From Bacteroidales bacterium (GTDB lineage: Bacteria > Bacteroidota > Bacteroidia > Bacteroidales > VadinHA17), in assembly GCA_021163295.1 (NCBI GenBank), contig JAGGXD010000192.1:1-41137 (forward strand): DNA of 41,137 nt, given 5' to 3'. The notes beneath the pieces are model-generated. The model saw only the letters and a program-made list of their open reading frames with translations. It had not been told where the DNA came from and made no database searches. The translations under genes and the position numbers were made by a program. Shown here piece after piece: positions 1 through 7,760 of this stretch. Numbering within the stretch: the first letter of the stretch is position 1; every line of letters starts with the position of its first letter.

Positions 1-480
1 ATATATAGCAACTTTTAATAAATTAATATGAAAAAAAAGTAATTTTCATATTTCGTGCAATAACCCACATGACTATGTTTTAGGAACGATAAAAAAATCC
101 ATTTTTGAAAATGTTGAAAAAAAAATGAAAAAACCGGTAACATTTTTGCCTTTTTGGGGATTAATGTATAAAGAGTACAACTAAATTTTTTATCACAAAA
201 TTCATTTTATAATTAGTGGATTAGTGACTTTCGAATAATACAGGTTTAAAAATCAAGTTCCGGCAAAACTACTGTTTGGCATGTATCTTGTGTATTTTCA
301 AATAAACTCAGAAGAAACTAAAACCGAAAGAAAAGAACAAAAGGAATTAAAAAAATATTTTATGTGCCATTATATTCACAAGCCACGTAAAGGCATTTAA
401 ATAAGCCCTGCACCTGACATAACTGTGGTGTAGGGTAAAAATGAAAATTTATTTTTTTAGTGAACATTAAATCTTATATT
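1..480. other. AT-rich upstream region without a gene
   Basis: I find no convincing coding region in these 480 bases. The DNA is very AT-rich with several A runs. The only clear structure is an imperfect hairpin at 406-414 / 427-435 (ccctgcacc against ggtgtaggg, with one G-T pair) about 45 bases before the lipoprotein start. It could lie in the 5' untranslated region of that gene. No unambiguous TTTG / TAnnTTTG promoter pair was found. Confidence 0.5.
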
Positions 481-1122
481 ATGAAAAAAATAATTCAAAT
501 ATTTTATCTGCTTCCTGCCTTATTCATGGTAGCGGTAATAAGTTGCCAGAAGGAATCCATAGAACCGGTAACGGAACTGGCTATTGACTCTGAACAAAAA
601 GTTATTGCTGTAGAGAAAAATGGTATTGGTATTGAATTTTGTTTGCTGAATGAAGAAGGTGAACCTGCTACCGTTTTCAGTGAAGGTGAGAACTTCAGAT
701 TTCACCTGGCAATAGAAAACAGTATTGAGACGGATACTGCTATGTATATGGTTAGCGATTTTGTATCTAATCAGGACCTTTTTAAAGTGTTTAGCAATAA
801 GAATGATGCCATTGGAAGGCCTTGGGAAGGTATAATTTGTAATCAAGTATCTGACGGCATAAATCAGATAAAACGGGGAGAAAAATGGATTATGGAGAGT
901 CCCTGGACTGAAACACGGATTTTTACGGGTCCTTATGAATCTAATACCATAAGATTTTTACAATGTTATTTTTCCGGACTTAATATGAAGCCTTTACCTA
1001 AAGGAGAGTATTACACACTATTTACCCAGCAGTTTTGTCTTGGGAAATATCTTCCGCATCCACAAAGTGAATTCGTATGTACAGATACTTTGGAATTAAA
1101 AATAAACTTTGAAATAAAATAA
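481..1122 (+). CDS. predicted lipoprotein, possible inhibitor-like beta-sandwich domain
   Basis: The product is a 213-residue exported lipoprotein. The ATG at 481 is preferred over an in-frame GTG at 460, because it gives a compact signal peptide (MKKII, then a hydrophobic stretch) ending in the lipobox V-I-S-C with Cys22. The mature part is beta-rich with no membrane segment. Around residues 55-100 it has a pattern of the form GE-x-F-x-F-x-L-x-I-x-N, and near the C-terminus an L-P-K-G-E-Y-Y element. Both are reminiscent of intracellular protease inhibitor (BsuPI-type) or other immunoglobulin-like sandwich domains. That similarity is by eye and weak. It lies 19 bases upstream of the secreted protease gene on the same strand and is probably cotranscribed with it. 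Function unknown. An inhibitor or surface partner of the protease is inference. Confidence 0.75.
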   Translation: MKKIIQIFYLLPALFMVAVISCQKESIEPVTELAIDSEQKVIAVEKNGIGIEFCLLNEEGEPATVFSEGENFRFHLAIENSIETDTAMYMVSDFVSNQDLFKVFSNKNDAIGRPWEGIICNQVSDGINQIKRGEKWIMESPWTETRIFTGPYESNTIRFLQCYFSGLNMKPLPKGEYYTLFTQQFCLGKYLPHPQSEFVCTDTLELKINFEIK

Positions 1123-1141
1123 ACCTTAAAAACCAATTATT

Positions 1142-3317
1142 ATGAAAAAGTTATCTATCTATCTATCTATCTATCTATCTGCTGTTAGCAATTAATGTAA
1201 CAGCTCAGGTTACCTCCAATATCTATTCTGAGAAATCAAAGGTCTTCGATTTGTATCCCCAGTTTGATAAACTTCAAACTATTGCCCCCGAAATAATTAT
1301 GCCCTGCTTTGATATTAATCGTCTTCTGGAAGAAGATGAAGCGGTAAAAGATATGGATGTGCCATATCGTTTTGGTAAAGGGTTTGATGTGAACTACTCA
1401 CTTGCCGATGGCAAATGGACAAAGGTTGACAGCGGAAGGGTCTGGCTGTTGAAAATAACTTCACCCGGGGCATATTCCATTAATTTTATTTTTAATGAGC
1501 TATACCTTCCCGAAGGGGCTGAATTGTATATATACAGCGCCGATGGCAGTATGGTTTACGGACCTGTAACATCAAAACAAAATTTAAGTAAAAAGTTACT
1601 CTTAACCGATCTTGTAAAAGGAGAGAGTGTGGTACTATATCTGTTTGAACCTATAAATAATGATGAAAGTTTAAAACTAAATATTACAAGAGTAATACAT
1701 GCCTATAAAAATGTATATGCCGGATTATTTGAATCAGGCAAGGAATTGGATGATTCTGAGTGGTGCGAAAAAGATGTGGCTTGTTATCCCTGGAATAATG
1801 AGTCGGATGCAGTTGCATTGGTTCTTCTTGCCTCAGGGACAAAACATTGTTCCGATTCTTTATTAAACAATACTGCGCAAAATTTTCGTTCATATTTTTT
1901 AACGGCATTTCATTGTATTGATGTTGCTGGTGGAAATCAGTATAGTGAGGACTATAAAGACGGAGAATTGCAACCATATGAAATAGATGATGCTGAAAAC
2001 TGGAGTTTTAAATTCGACTACAAAAAAACAAGTTGCGGAGGAGGTAGGATTGCAACTACAACAACTTATGACCATGATAATTTAAGAGCAGCCTGGAATT
2101 CAACCGATTTTGCCCTTTTAGAACTGGAAGACTCACCTTTATATAACACGACCCTTTCATTCCTGGGTTGGGACAATACCGGATCTACACCAACAGAAGG
2201 AACATGTATTCATCATCCTTCAGGTGATGTAATGAAAATATCACTTGATAGTGAATCCCTAACTTCTGTGTTTAATAATAGATATTGGTTTGTTGATGAT
2301 TGGGATATTGGTTCGACAGAAGAAGGATCATCTGGAAGTCCACTTTTTAATCAAAATAAAAGAGTAGTTGGACAACTTTATGGAAGGGAGTCTGAATATC
2401 TTCCATGCGATCCTGAAATGGGATCATTTTTTGGAAAGTTATCTCGTTCATGGACAGGAGGGGGACATGATACAACCCGCTTAAACAACTGGCTTGATCC
2501 GGATGGTGGTACCAGTACAATGAATACTCAGCGTTTTCCTTCTATTACAGGTTCTGACGTTGTCTGCACCTCCAATACTACTTACACACTTAATAACCGT
2601 CCGCCCGGCACATCAGTAAGCTGGAATAAGAGTAGTAATCTACAATATGTGAGCGGACAGGGAACCAACAGCTATACGGTGAAGGCATACAGCAACGATA
2701 CCAGGGCAAGTGGTTACGTCACAGCTTCAATAACCGGTGATTGTGATATCCCTATATTAAATAAAAGTGTTTGGGTAGGCAGACCGGGAACACCGGTTAC
2801 AACTCCTGATGAAAGCCCTCCTATGCAAGTGATTTATGGCAGTTCTTTCCTGGTGAATATTTTTAATCCGCCGGGAGCCAATCCTAATACAGGCAGTTGG
2901 ACAGCCATGGGAAGTATTTCCATAACTACAAGCGGTAGCGGCAGACGTTGCGGATTTAAAGCCACAGGTTTTGGTTTCGGGCAATGGCATGTAACAACAT
3001 CAAATGATTGTGGTACTTCAGATACTTACACCGGTTCAGTAATAGTTCCAGGCTGGGATTTCGGAATGTCACCAAATCCTGCAGATGATTATGTTGAACT
3101 TACAGCAGAGAAAAAGGAGTATGATACCAAAGGTATTGTTAGTGATAACTATGAAGTAAAAATACTCAATAATCTAAAAAGTGTGGTCTATGAATCAGCA
3201 AAAACGAATCAGACTTCACTGCGGATCAGCACAAAACATTTAGCCAACGGAACATATTATATTCATTTTACAGCAGGGGAACAGAAGGAAGTGAAACAAC
3301 TGATTATAATTCATTAG
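1142..3317 (+). CDS. secreted trypsin-like serine endopeptidase with T9SS sorting domain; start out of frame at a TATC repeat
   Basis: The natural start is the ATG at 1142. In this sequence seven TATC copies push it out of frame, and translation would stop at the TAA at 1193 after 17 codons. The long frame is open from 1146 to the stop at 3315-3317. With six copies (one 4-bp unit fewer) the two frames join and give a normal signal peptide, MKKLSIYLSIYLLLAINVTA, before QVTSN. The protease domain has a chymotrypsin-type triad: His in LTAFHC (codon 1911), Asp in TDFALLE (2106) and Ser in EGSSGSP (2331), as in the lysyl endopeptidase-like group. An Ig/PKD-like domain follows at about 2550-2740. 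The C-terminus (from about 3060, motif SPNPADDYVEL) is a type A T9SS sorting domain. Without the upstream start, a TTG at 1251 or ATG at 1299 would give a protein lacking its signal peptide. A sequencing error in the repeat is the alternative to true phase variation. Confidence 0.85.
1152..1180 (+). repeat. tetranucleotide repeat (TATC)7 in a signal-peptide coding region
   Basis: Seven perfect TATC units plus a final T run from 1152 to 1180, ten bases after the ATG at 1142. One unit is 4 bp, so each gain or loss shifts the reading frame. Six or nine copies restore the protease frame; seven or eight do not. This is the classic architecture of slipped-strand phase variation. Confidence 0.93.
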
Positions 3318-3415
3318 TTTGCATTGTGAATTTTATTTAGTTGTGTAGCCTGTGAAATTGAGCAATCAGACCGGTTGGACATTAGAAATTTGACAACCGG
3401 AGATAACAAAGAATT

Positions 3416-3455
3416 ACTCACCGGGCGACTTGTTGTCACCCGGTGAGTTTTTTTT
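3416..3455 (+). terminator. rho-independent terminator after the protease gene
   Basis: A near-perfect stem begins with actcaccggg and closes with cccggtgagt. It has one internal mismatch and a short ttgtt loop, and is followed directly by a run of eight T. It lies about 100 bases after the protease stop codon and should end the lipoprotein-protease transcript. Confidence 0.9.
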
Positions 3456-3458
3456 CTC

Positions 3459-3533
3459 AGACCCTGCCCCTGACGACCGTAAACGGTTTCAATATCTCAG
3501 ACAGGAACGCCTACGGCGTACTCTGGCAGGTCT
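3459..3533. other. multi-branched inverted-repeat element (possible structured RNA or small dispersed element)
   Basis: An outer imperfect stem pairs agaccctgcc (3459-3468) with ggcaggtct (3525-3533), with one bulged C. It encloses two hairpins: accg-taaa-cggt at about 3476-3487 and acgcc-tac-ggcgt at about 3507-3519. The stretch is richer in GC than its surroundings. It sits between the protease terminator and ndk. I do not recognise the family. Confidence 0.4.
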
Positions 3534-3613
3534 TTAGTTATATTAACCACTGATTTATCTGTGAGTGTCTTAATTTATTTAGTACATTAGCGTCCACAAA
3601 AAAAAGTCACAAC

Positions 3614-4033
3614 ATGTCAGGAAATATTACACTTTCAATTATCAAACCGTTTGCTATTAAAAGTGGATTTATCGGACCTATAATGGCAATTATTACTGAA
3701 GCCGGATTCAGAATATCCGCAATTAAATCAGTGAAACTAACTATTGGACAAGCTGAGGAATTTTACTCCGTACATAAAAGCAAACCTTTTTATAATGACC
3801 TGGTTGAATTCATGTCATCCGGTCCGGTAGTTGCAATAATGTTTAAAAAAGAAAATGCCGTGGAAGATTTCCGGGAACTTATAGGTAACACCGATCCGTC
3901 GAAAGCAAAAGAGGGAACAATAAGAAAAATGTTTGCCGAATCACTTCAGAGAAATGCCGTTCACGGATCAGACAGCGACGAAAATGCAATAATTGAAAGT
4001 GATTTCTTTTTTGCAAAAAAAGAGAGGTTTTAA
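3614..4033 (+). CDS. ndk: nucleoside diphosphate kinase
   Basis: This 139-residue cytoplasmic enzyme transfers the terminal phosphate of ATP to nucleoside diphosphates through a phosphohistidine. The sequence is full length for the family, with the signature NAVHGSDS carrying the phospho-acceptor His117, and the downstream ENAIIES typical of the Bacteroidota form. The start at 3614 gives the expected N-terminus, a short lead into the first strand TLSIIKP. One oddity is that the usual KPDA segment after that strand reads KPFA, so the normally conserved aspartate is Phe13. The rest of the active-site region looks intact (EGTIRK, His54 in YSVHK). It is a single gene convergent with the DUF721 gene, with a tandem repeat (cgttctttcgttctt type) in the 49-base gap. 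Confidence 0.96.
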   Translation: MSGNITLSIIKPFAIKSGFIGPIMAIITEAGFRISAIKSVKLTIGQAEEFYSVHKSKPFYNDLVEFMSSGPVVAIMFKKENAVEDFRELIGNTDPSKAKEGTIRKMFAESLQRNAVHGSDSDENAIIESDFFFAKKERF

Positions 4034-4061
4034 CTTGCTCACTTCGGCTATAGTTTGAGCT

Positions 4062-4090
4062 TCGTTCTTTCGTTCTTTCGTTCTATCGTA
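4062..4090. repeat. short tandem repeat, 8-bp unit (cgttcttt)
   Basis: Three copies of an 8-bp unit of the form cgttcttt / cgttctat run into the 3' end of the DUF721 gene. The last part, cgttctatcgta, is the exact reverse complement of tacgatagaacg, the core of the 16-bp tandem repeat at 18795-18840. Confidence 0.8.
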
Positions 4091-4373
4091 TAACTATCTC
4101 CTTAACAATCTCCTCCCCTGCTTTGGTATTGATCCTTTCGATAATACTTTCACGAAACATCATAAGTTCATTTTTCACAATAGAGGAATTCATATGCAGG
4201 TAAAGCTTCCCATTTTTGATATATATCCTGTTTGTCCGGCGGGCAATAGTTTTTCCTACCAGTTCTTCCCAGGAATTAACAACCTGCACTTCCTTTAGTT
4301 TCCCTTCAATCTGAGCTTCTTTTAGGTAATCGTTGATGACACTTGCAATTGTTTGAGTATTACTTTTACGCAT
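4083..4373 (-). CDS. DUF721 (DciA-like) protein
   Basis: This 96-residue cytoplasmic protein has the DUF721 pattern: a helical start (IASVINDYL), the conserved NSWEELVG around residues 33-41, and the beta segment with YIKNGKLYLHMNSSIVKNEL. DUF721 includes DciA, which loads or stimulates the replicative helicase in bacteria without DnaC. Whether this short version does the same is inference. It follows recF on the same strand after about 95 bases of repeat, the usual Bacteroidota neighbourhood, and a shared transcript with recF is likely. The start MRKSNTQ is the only ATG that fits. Confidence 0.88.
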   Translation of the reverse strand: MRKSNTQTIASVINDYLKEAQIEGKLKEVQVVNSWEELVGKTIARRTNRIYIKNGKLYLHMNSSIVKNELMMFRESIIERINTKAGEEIVKEIVIR

Positions 4374-4413
4374 AAATTCATATGGTATTAATCTGATGAT
4401 TACTCATCTCTCA

Positions 4414-4447
4414 CCTCTTCTTCCTCTTCTTCCTCTTCTTCCTCTCT
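4414..4447. repeat. 9-bp tandem repeat (cctcttctt)
   Basis: Three exact copies of cctcttctt (4414-4422, 4423-4431, 4432-4440) plus a degenerate fourth lie in the gap between recF and the DUF721 gene. They are purine-rich on the sense strand of both genes. Confidence 0.85.
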
Positions 4448-4468
4448 TCCCATTATTCCAACATTCCA

Positions 4469-5620
4469 CTATTCCATTATTCCCTCTATTCCCTCTATTT
4501 CCTCTATTCCCTCTATTTCCTCTATTTCCTTTATTTCATTATTTATCCTGAACAATCTGAAATCGGCAGATAGCCCGGACAGTATCTTTTCAAGTCGTGA
4601 CTGGTGAGTATCGGTAATAAATATCTGTCCGAACTGATTTTCTGACACCAGTTGAATGATCTGTGTAACGCGGGATGCATCAAATTTATCAAAAACATCA
4701 TCCAGTAACAGAATTGGATTAGAACCACTCACCTCTTTAATAAATTCATATTTAGCAAGTTTCAATGCCACAAGATAGGTTTTTTGCTGTCCCTGCGAAC
4801 CAACCCTTTTTATCTGATAACCATTCAGCTCAAGGACAAGATCATCTTTGTGGATCCCCCTGGTTGTATATTGCAGTATCCTGTCTTTATCAAGAGCATC
4901 TTTAAAAACTGAGCTGAAATTAGCGTCATGATGGTGCGATTGGTAAACCAAACCAACCGATTCCTTTCCCAGGGCAATTGAATCATAATACTTTTGAAAA
5001 ACCGGTACGAGTTTATCAATAAAGTCTACTCTTTTGTCATATATCTTTTGTGAAAGCGGTATCAGTTGTTCATCCCATAATTCAAGTGATTCAGTGTCAA
5101 ACCTGCCCGACCTGGTAAAATCTTTCAGTAAAGCATTTCGCTGTGCCAGAGCTTTATTATATTGAATAAGATCGTTAAGATAGTTCCGGTCGTATTGAGA
5201 AATTACAGCGTTAATAAACTTCCGCCTTTCGTCGCTTCCACCGGTAATAAGATTACTATCAGCAGGAGAGATCATAACTACCGGTAATAATCCTATATGG
5301 TCTGCCAATCTTTGGTACTCTTTCTTATTTCTTTTAAATTGTTTCTTCTTGTTTCTTTTTGAGCTGCAATAAATATTTTCCTGTGTATCACCCCTCAGGA
5401 AAGAACCCTGGATAACAAAAAAATCTTCATCGTACTTAATATTCTGACTGTCTATTGAATTAAAAAAACTTTTAGTAAGTGACAGGTAATGAATAGCATC
5501 CATGATATTTGTCTTTCCAACGCCGTTATTCCCAACAAAACAATTTATTCTTGCTGAGAATTCCAGTTCAACCTGACTGTAATTTTTAAAATTTATAAGT
5601 GAAATATTCTGCAAATGCAT
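4469..5620 (-). CDS. recF: DNA replication and repair protein RecF
   Basis: This 383-residue cytoplasmic ABC-type ATPase helps load RecA at single-stranded gaps. The Walker A motif GNNGVGKTN is near residues 30-38, the ABC signature is in the GSQGQQKTYL segment, and the Walker B is PILLLDDVFDKFD. The N-terminus LQNISLINFKNY is the typical RecF start. After the normal end of the family (around FRLFRINNE) there is an extra tail of about 20 residues made only of I, E, G and K/M. It is encoded by a 9-bp repeat that also occurs between genes elsewhere in the window. It is transcribed with the DUF721 gene and divergent from the TPR gene. A TAACTTTG box on the minus strand (5651-5658) may be its -7 element. 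Confidence 0.96.
   Translation of the reverse strand: MHLQNISLINFKNYSQVELEFSARINCFVGNNGVGKTNIMDAIHYLSLTKSFFNSIDSQNIKYDEDFFVIQGSFLRGDTQENIYCSSKRNKKKQFKRNKKEYQRLADHIGLLPVVMISPADSNLITGGSDERRKFINAVISQYDRNYLNDLIQYNKALAQRNALLKDFTRSGRFDTESLELWDEQLIPLSQKIYDKRVDFIDKLVPVFQKYYDSIALGKESVGLVYQSHHHDANFSSVFKDALDKDRILQYTTRGIHKDDLVLELNGYQIKRVGSQGQQKTYLVALKLAKYEFIKEVSGSNPILLLDDVFDKFDASRVTQIIQLVSENQFGQIFITDTHQSRLEKILSGLSADFRLFRINNEIKEIEEIEGIEEIEGIEGIME
4479..4532. repeat. 9-bp tandem repeat forming the recF 3' end
   Basis: Six tandem units of the form att(c/t)cct(c/t)t run from 4479 to 4532, with a degenerate seventh. On the recF sense strand they read as purine-rich codons giving I-E-G and I-E-E triplets. Because the unit is 9 bp, copy changes leave the frame intact. 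Related units occur at about 5668, 14914, 23889 and 38536. Confidence 0.9.
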
Positions 5621-5724
5621 AAAAACGCGTTAAATATTATTGTTCCTTTGCAAAGTTAAGAAAATATTATTCCATCTATTCCCTCTATTCACTTCTTCTT
5701 CTTCCTTTTTTTTTATGTCAATAA

Positions 5725-5756
5725 TTTCAGATAAAACCACAAAAAAATTATCTTTG
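5725..5756 (+). promoter_or_regulatory. Bacteroidota-type promoter of the TPR gene
   Basis: A perfect -7 box TATCTTTG (5749-5756, consensus TAnnTTTG) is preceded by TTTC at 5725-5728, one base off the -33 consensus TTTG, with a 20-base spacer. Transcription would start about 30 bases before the TPR gene start codon. Confidence 0.55.
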
Positions 5757-5791
5757 CGGAGATTTTTAACAGAGGTAACAAAAACACTATT

Positions 5792-6481
5792 ATGGCAAAA
5801 AGCAAAAAGTCTCAGGCACCTGACAGATTAGAAGAAGTTGAAAGCGCATTGAGCCGTACTGAAAGATACATTGAAGATAATCAAAAACCCCTGACAATTA
5901 TTATCCTGGCTTTAGTCGTGGTTGTTATTGTTTTTATGGGATATAAACGGTTCATTGTAATACCTGCTGAGAAAGAAGCACAGTCGCAAATGTTCATGGC
6001 CGAGAGATACTTCGAGCAGGACTCATTTAACCTGGCTCTTTATGGCGATGGCAATAACCTTGGGATGCTCGATATTATTGACGATTATGGCGTTACTAAA
6101 TCATCTGAACTAGCTCATTACTATGCCGGTATTTCATTTCTTCACCTCGGTGAATTTGAACTGGCAATTGAACAATTAGAAAAATTCAGTTCAAATGACA
6201 AAATGATAAACCTGATTGCAAAAGGAGCTATTGGCGATGCTTATCTTGAACTTGGCGAACCGTCAAAAGCTATTACTTATTACGAGAAAGCTGCTACTAC
6301 TGAAGATAATGTATTTGTAAACCCAATTTATCTTTTGAAAGCCGGTCAGGTTTATGAATCACAGGAAGAATTTCAAAAAGCATTGGAAACCTACCAAAAA
6401 ATAAAAGATAATTACCCTGAAAGCCAGGAAGGCCAAAAGATTGAAAAATATATTGCCAAAGCTAAGTTGATGGTAAATTAA
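5792..6481 (+). CDS. membrane-anchored tetratricopeptide repeat protein
   Basis: The product has 229 residues. A hydrophilic N-terminus of about 33 residues is followed by one membrane helix at about 34-56 (LTIIILALVVVVIVFMG), then a soluble domain outside the cytoplasm. The soluble part contains at least three TPR-like units, for example AHYYAGISFLHLGEFELAIE, GDAYLELGEPSKAITYYEKA and KAGQVYESQEEFQKALETY. The arrangement resembles YfgM-type anchored TPR proteins, but partners cannot be deduced. The ATG at 5792 follows a good promoter and gives a lysine-rich start. It is divergent from recF, a common Bacteroidota order. Its last 20 bases overlap the 3' end of the convergent epimerase gene. Confidence 0.88.
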   Translation: MAKSKKSQAPDRLEEVESALSRTERYIEDNQKPLTIIILALVVVVIVFMGYKRFIVIPAEKEAQSQMFMAERYFEQDSFNLALYGDGNNLGMLDIIDDYGVTKSSELAHYYAGISFLHLGEFELAIEQLEKFSSNDKMINLIAKGAIGDAYLELGEPSKAITYYEKAATTEDNVFVNPIYLLKAGQVYESQEEFQKALETYQKIKDNYPESQEGQKIEKYIAKAKLMVN

Positions 6482-7607
6482 TTCCTATACCTGGAGCTTC
6501 GGGCATAATCCAGTGTCCATCGCGAAATTCAGCACCTTTGTACGGATCGTTACTTAGGAGCAGTGGGCCATCAAGATCGAGCCATCTTGCGAGAGGCTGG
6601 AGTTGAACAGCTGCACTAATAGCCACTGATGATTCGATCATACATCCAATCATTATGTCCAGATTAAAAGCCCTGGCAAGAACTGCAATACGAAAGGCTT
6701 CAAGTATTCCACCGGATTTCATCAGTTTTATATTAACACCATCGTATGCTTCAGCAATTGCTGGTATGTCTTTCGATGTATTTATTGCTTCATCGGCAAC
6801 AATTGGCACAGGCGCCCTCTCTTTCAGCCATTTGGCTTCCTTTATTTTATCCACAGGCATTGGTTGTTCAATAAGTTCCACACCTTGTTTTGCCAACCAT
6901 TCAATTTTCCTTATGGCTTCTTCCTTATTAGTCCACCCCTCATTTATATCAACCCGTATCGGTTTGTCTGAAACCAGGCGAATAGTTGAAATTATTTCCT
7001 TATCGTTCCTGTTTGTTAATTTCACTTTCAATATTCTATACGGATCAGCTTCCTTAACTTTCTGCTTAATTACTTCAGGCTTGTCAAATCCTATTGAGAA
7101 AGAGGTATTCACGAACTTATTCGGATCAAGACCAAAAAACCTGTGAACAGGAATATTAAGTTTCTTGCCGAGCCAGTCAAAAAGTGCAATATCAAGTGCA
7201 GCTTTTGCCGGTGATATATTTTCAATCTTTGCATTAACCTTATCCGTCAATTCATAAAATTCAAAAGGGTTTGAGTCGACATAAACTGGTATAATTTTCT
7301 TCAGTTCAGATATTGTTCTTTCAGCATTCTGTCCGGCGCCTGTCATATGCGACGCCTCTCCTATTCCCGTTATCCCGTCTTTTTCGTAAAAAACAAATAC
7401 ATCTTCTTTATAATCAGTACTACCACGACTAATAGTCCATGTATGACCCAGTTCAAGTTTTATTTTTTTATAGGTAATTGATGCTTTTGTACTATTACTT
7501 TTTTCTGTTTTGTTCACCTCTCCGGATAATAATCTGTTCCCCGGAAAGACTAGTGATGAACCTGCTAAACCGGTTAAAGCGAGGAATTTTTTTCTACTTA
7601 TTTTCAT
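6462..7607 (-). CDS. exported dipeptide epimerase (L-Ala-D/L-Glu type, enolase superfamily)
   Basis: The product has 381 residues. The ATG at 7607 is chosen over an upstream in-frame start because it begins a signal-like segment MKISRKKFLALTGLAGSSLV. The S-R-K-K-F-L element resembles a Tat motif with one Arg replaced by Lys. The mature part is a muconate-lactonizing-type enolase superfamily enzyme: KVK at 194-196, metal ligands Asp220, Glu247 and Asp272, Lys294 in NIKLMKSGG, and a DLDG motif near 344 seen in Ala-Glu epimerases. The expected reaction is epimerisation of dipeptides such as L-Ala-D-Glu from peptidoglycan recycling. The exact substrate is not certain. Export would place it in the periplasm, unlike the cytoplasmic E. 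coli YcjG. Confidence 0.88.
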   Translation of the reverse strand: MKISRKKFLALTGLAGSSLVFPGNRLLSGEVNKTEKSNSTKASITYKKIKLELGHTWTISRGSTDYKEDVFVFYEKDGITGIGEASHMTGAGQNAERTISELKKIIPVYVDSNPFEFYELTDKVNAKIENISPAKAALDIALFDWLGKKLNIPVHRFFGLDPNKFVNTSFSIGFDKPEVIKQKVKEADPYRILKVKLTNRNDKEIISTIRLVSDKPIRVDINEGWTNKEEAIRKIEWLAKQGVELIEQPMPVDKIKEAKWLKERAPVPIVADEAINTSKDIPAIAEAYDGVNIKLMKSGGILEAFRIAVLARAFNLDIMIGCMIESSVAISAAVQLQPLARWLDLDGPLLLSNDPYKGAEFRDGHWIMPEAPGIGINLPST

Positions 7608-7718
7608 CCGTTCAATTTTTATAAAACGTAAAAATACAAAAAACAAATAACTACTAAGTGTTTGAAAAATGTTGATAACAATATGGTACTTAAAATGTTT
7701 TTTAACATGCGATGTTTG

Positions 7719-7726
7719 TAATTTTG
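7719..7726 (+). promoter_or_regulatory. possible -7 box before the giant gene
   Basis: TAATTTTG fits the TAnnTTTG consensus and lies 34 bases before the ATG at 7761. No good -33 TTTG is seen at the right distance, so this is weak. Confidence 0.3.
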
Positions 7727-7760
7727 ACAGAATTTGATTTTTTCAAAAAATATTTTAATT

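Noticed and set aside
1152-1180. Protease as a plain pseudogene
   Set aside because: The only defect is the repeat copy number; the remaining 700 codons, active site and sorting domain are intact, which fits a reversible switch or a sequencing slip better than decay.
4414-4532. CRISPR-like array from the regularly repeated units
   Set aside because: The units are 9 bp and directly abutting with no spacers, and no cas genes are present.
5640-5831. Open reading frame overlapping the TPR gene start
   Set aside because: It runs through a repeat-like pyrimidine tract, has no recognisable sequence, and overlaps the well-supported TPR start and promoter in another frame.
6462-7646. Longer epimerase starting at 7646
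   Set aside because: The 13 added residues precede the signal-like MKISRKKF start and would bury it; they look like untranslated leader.
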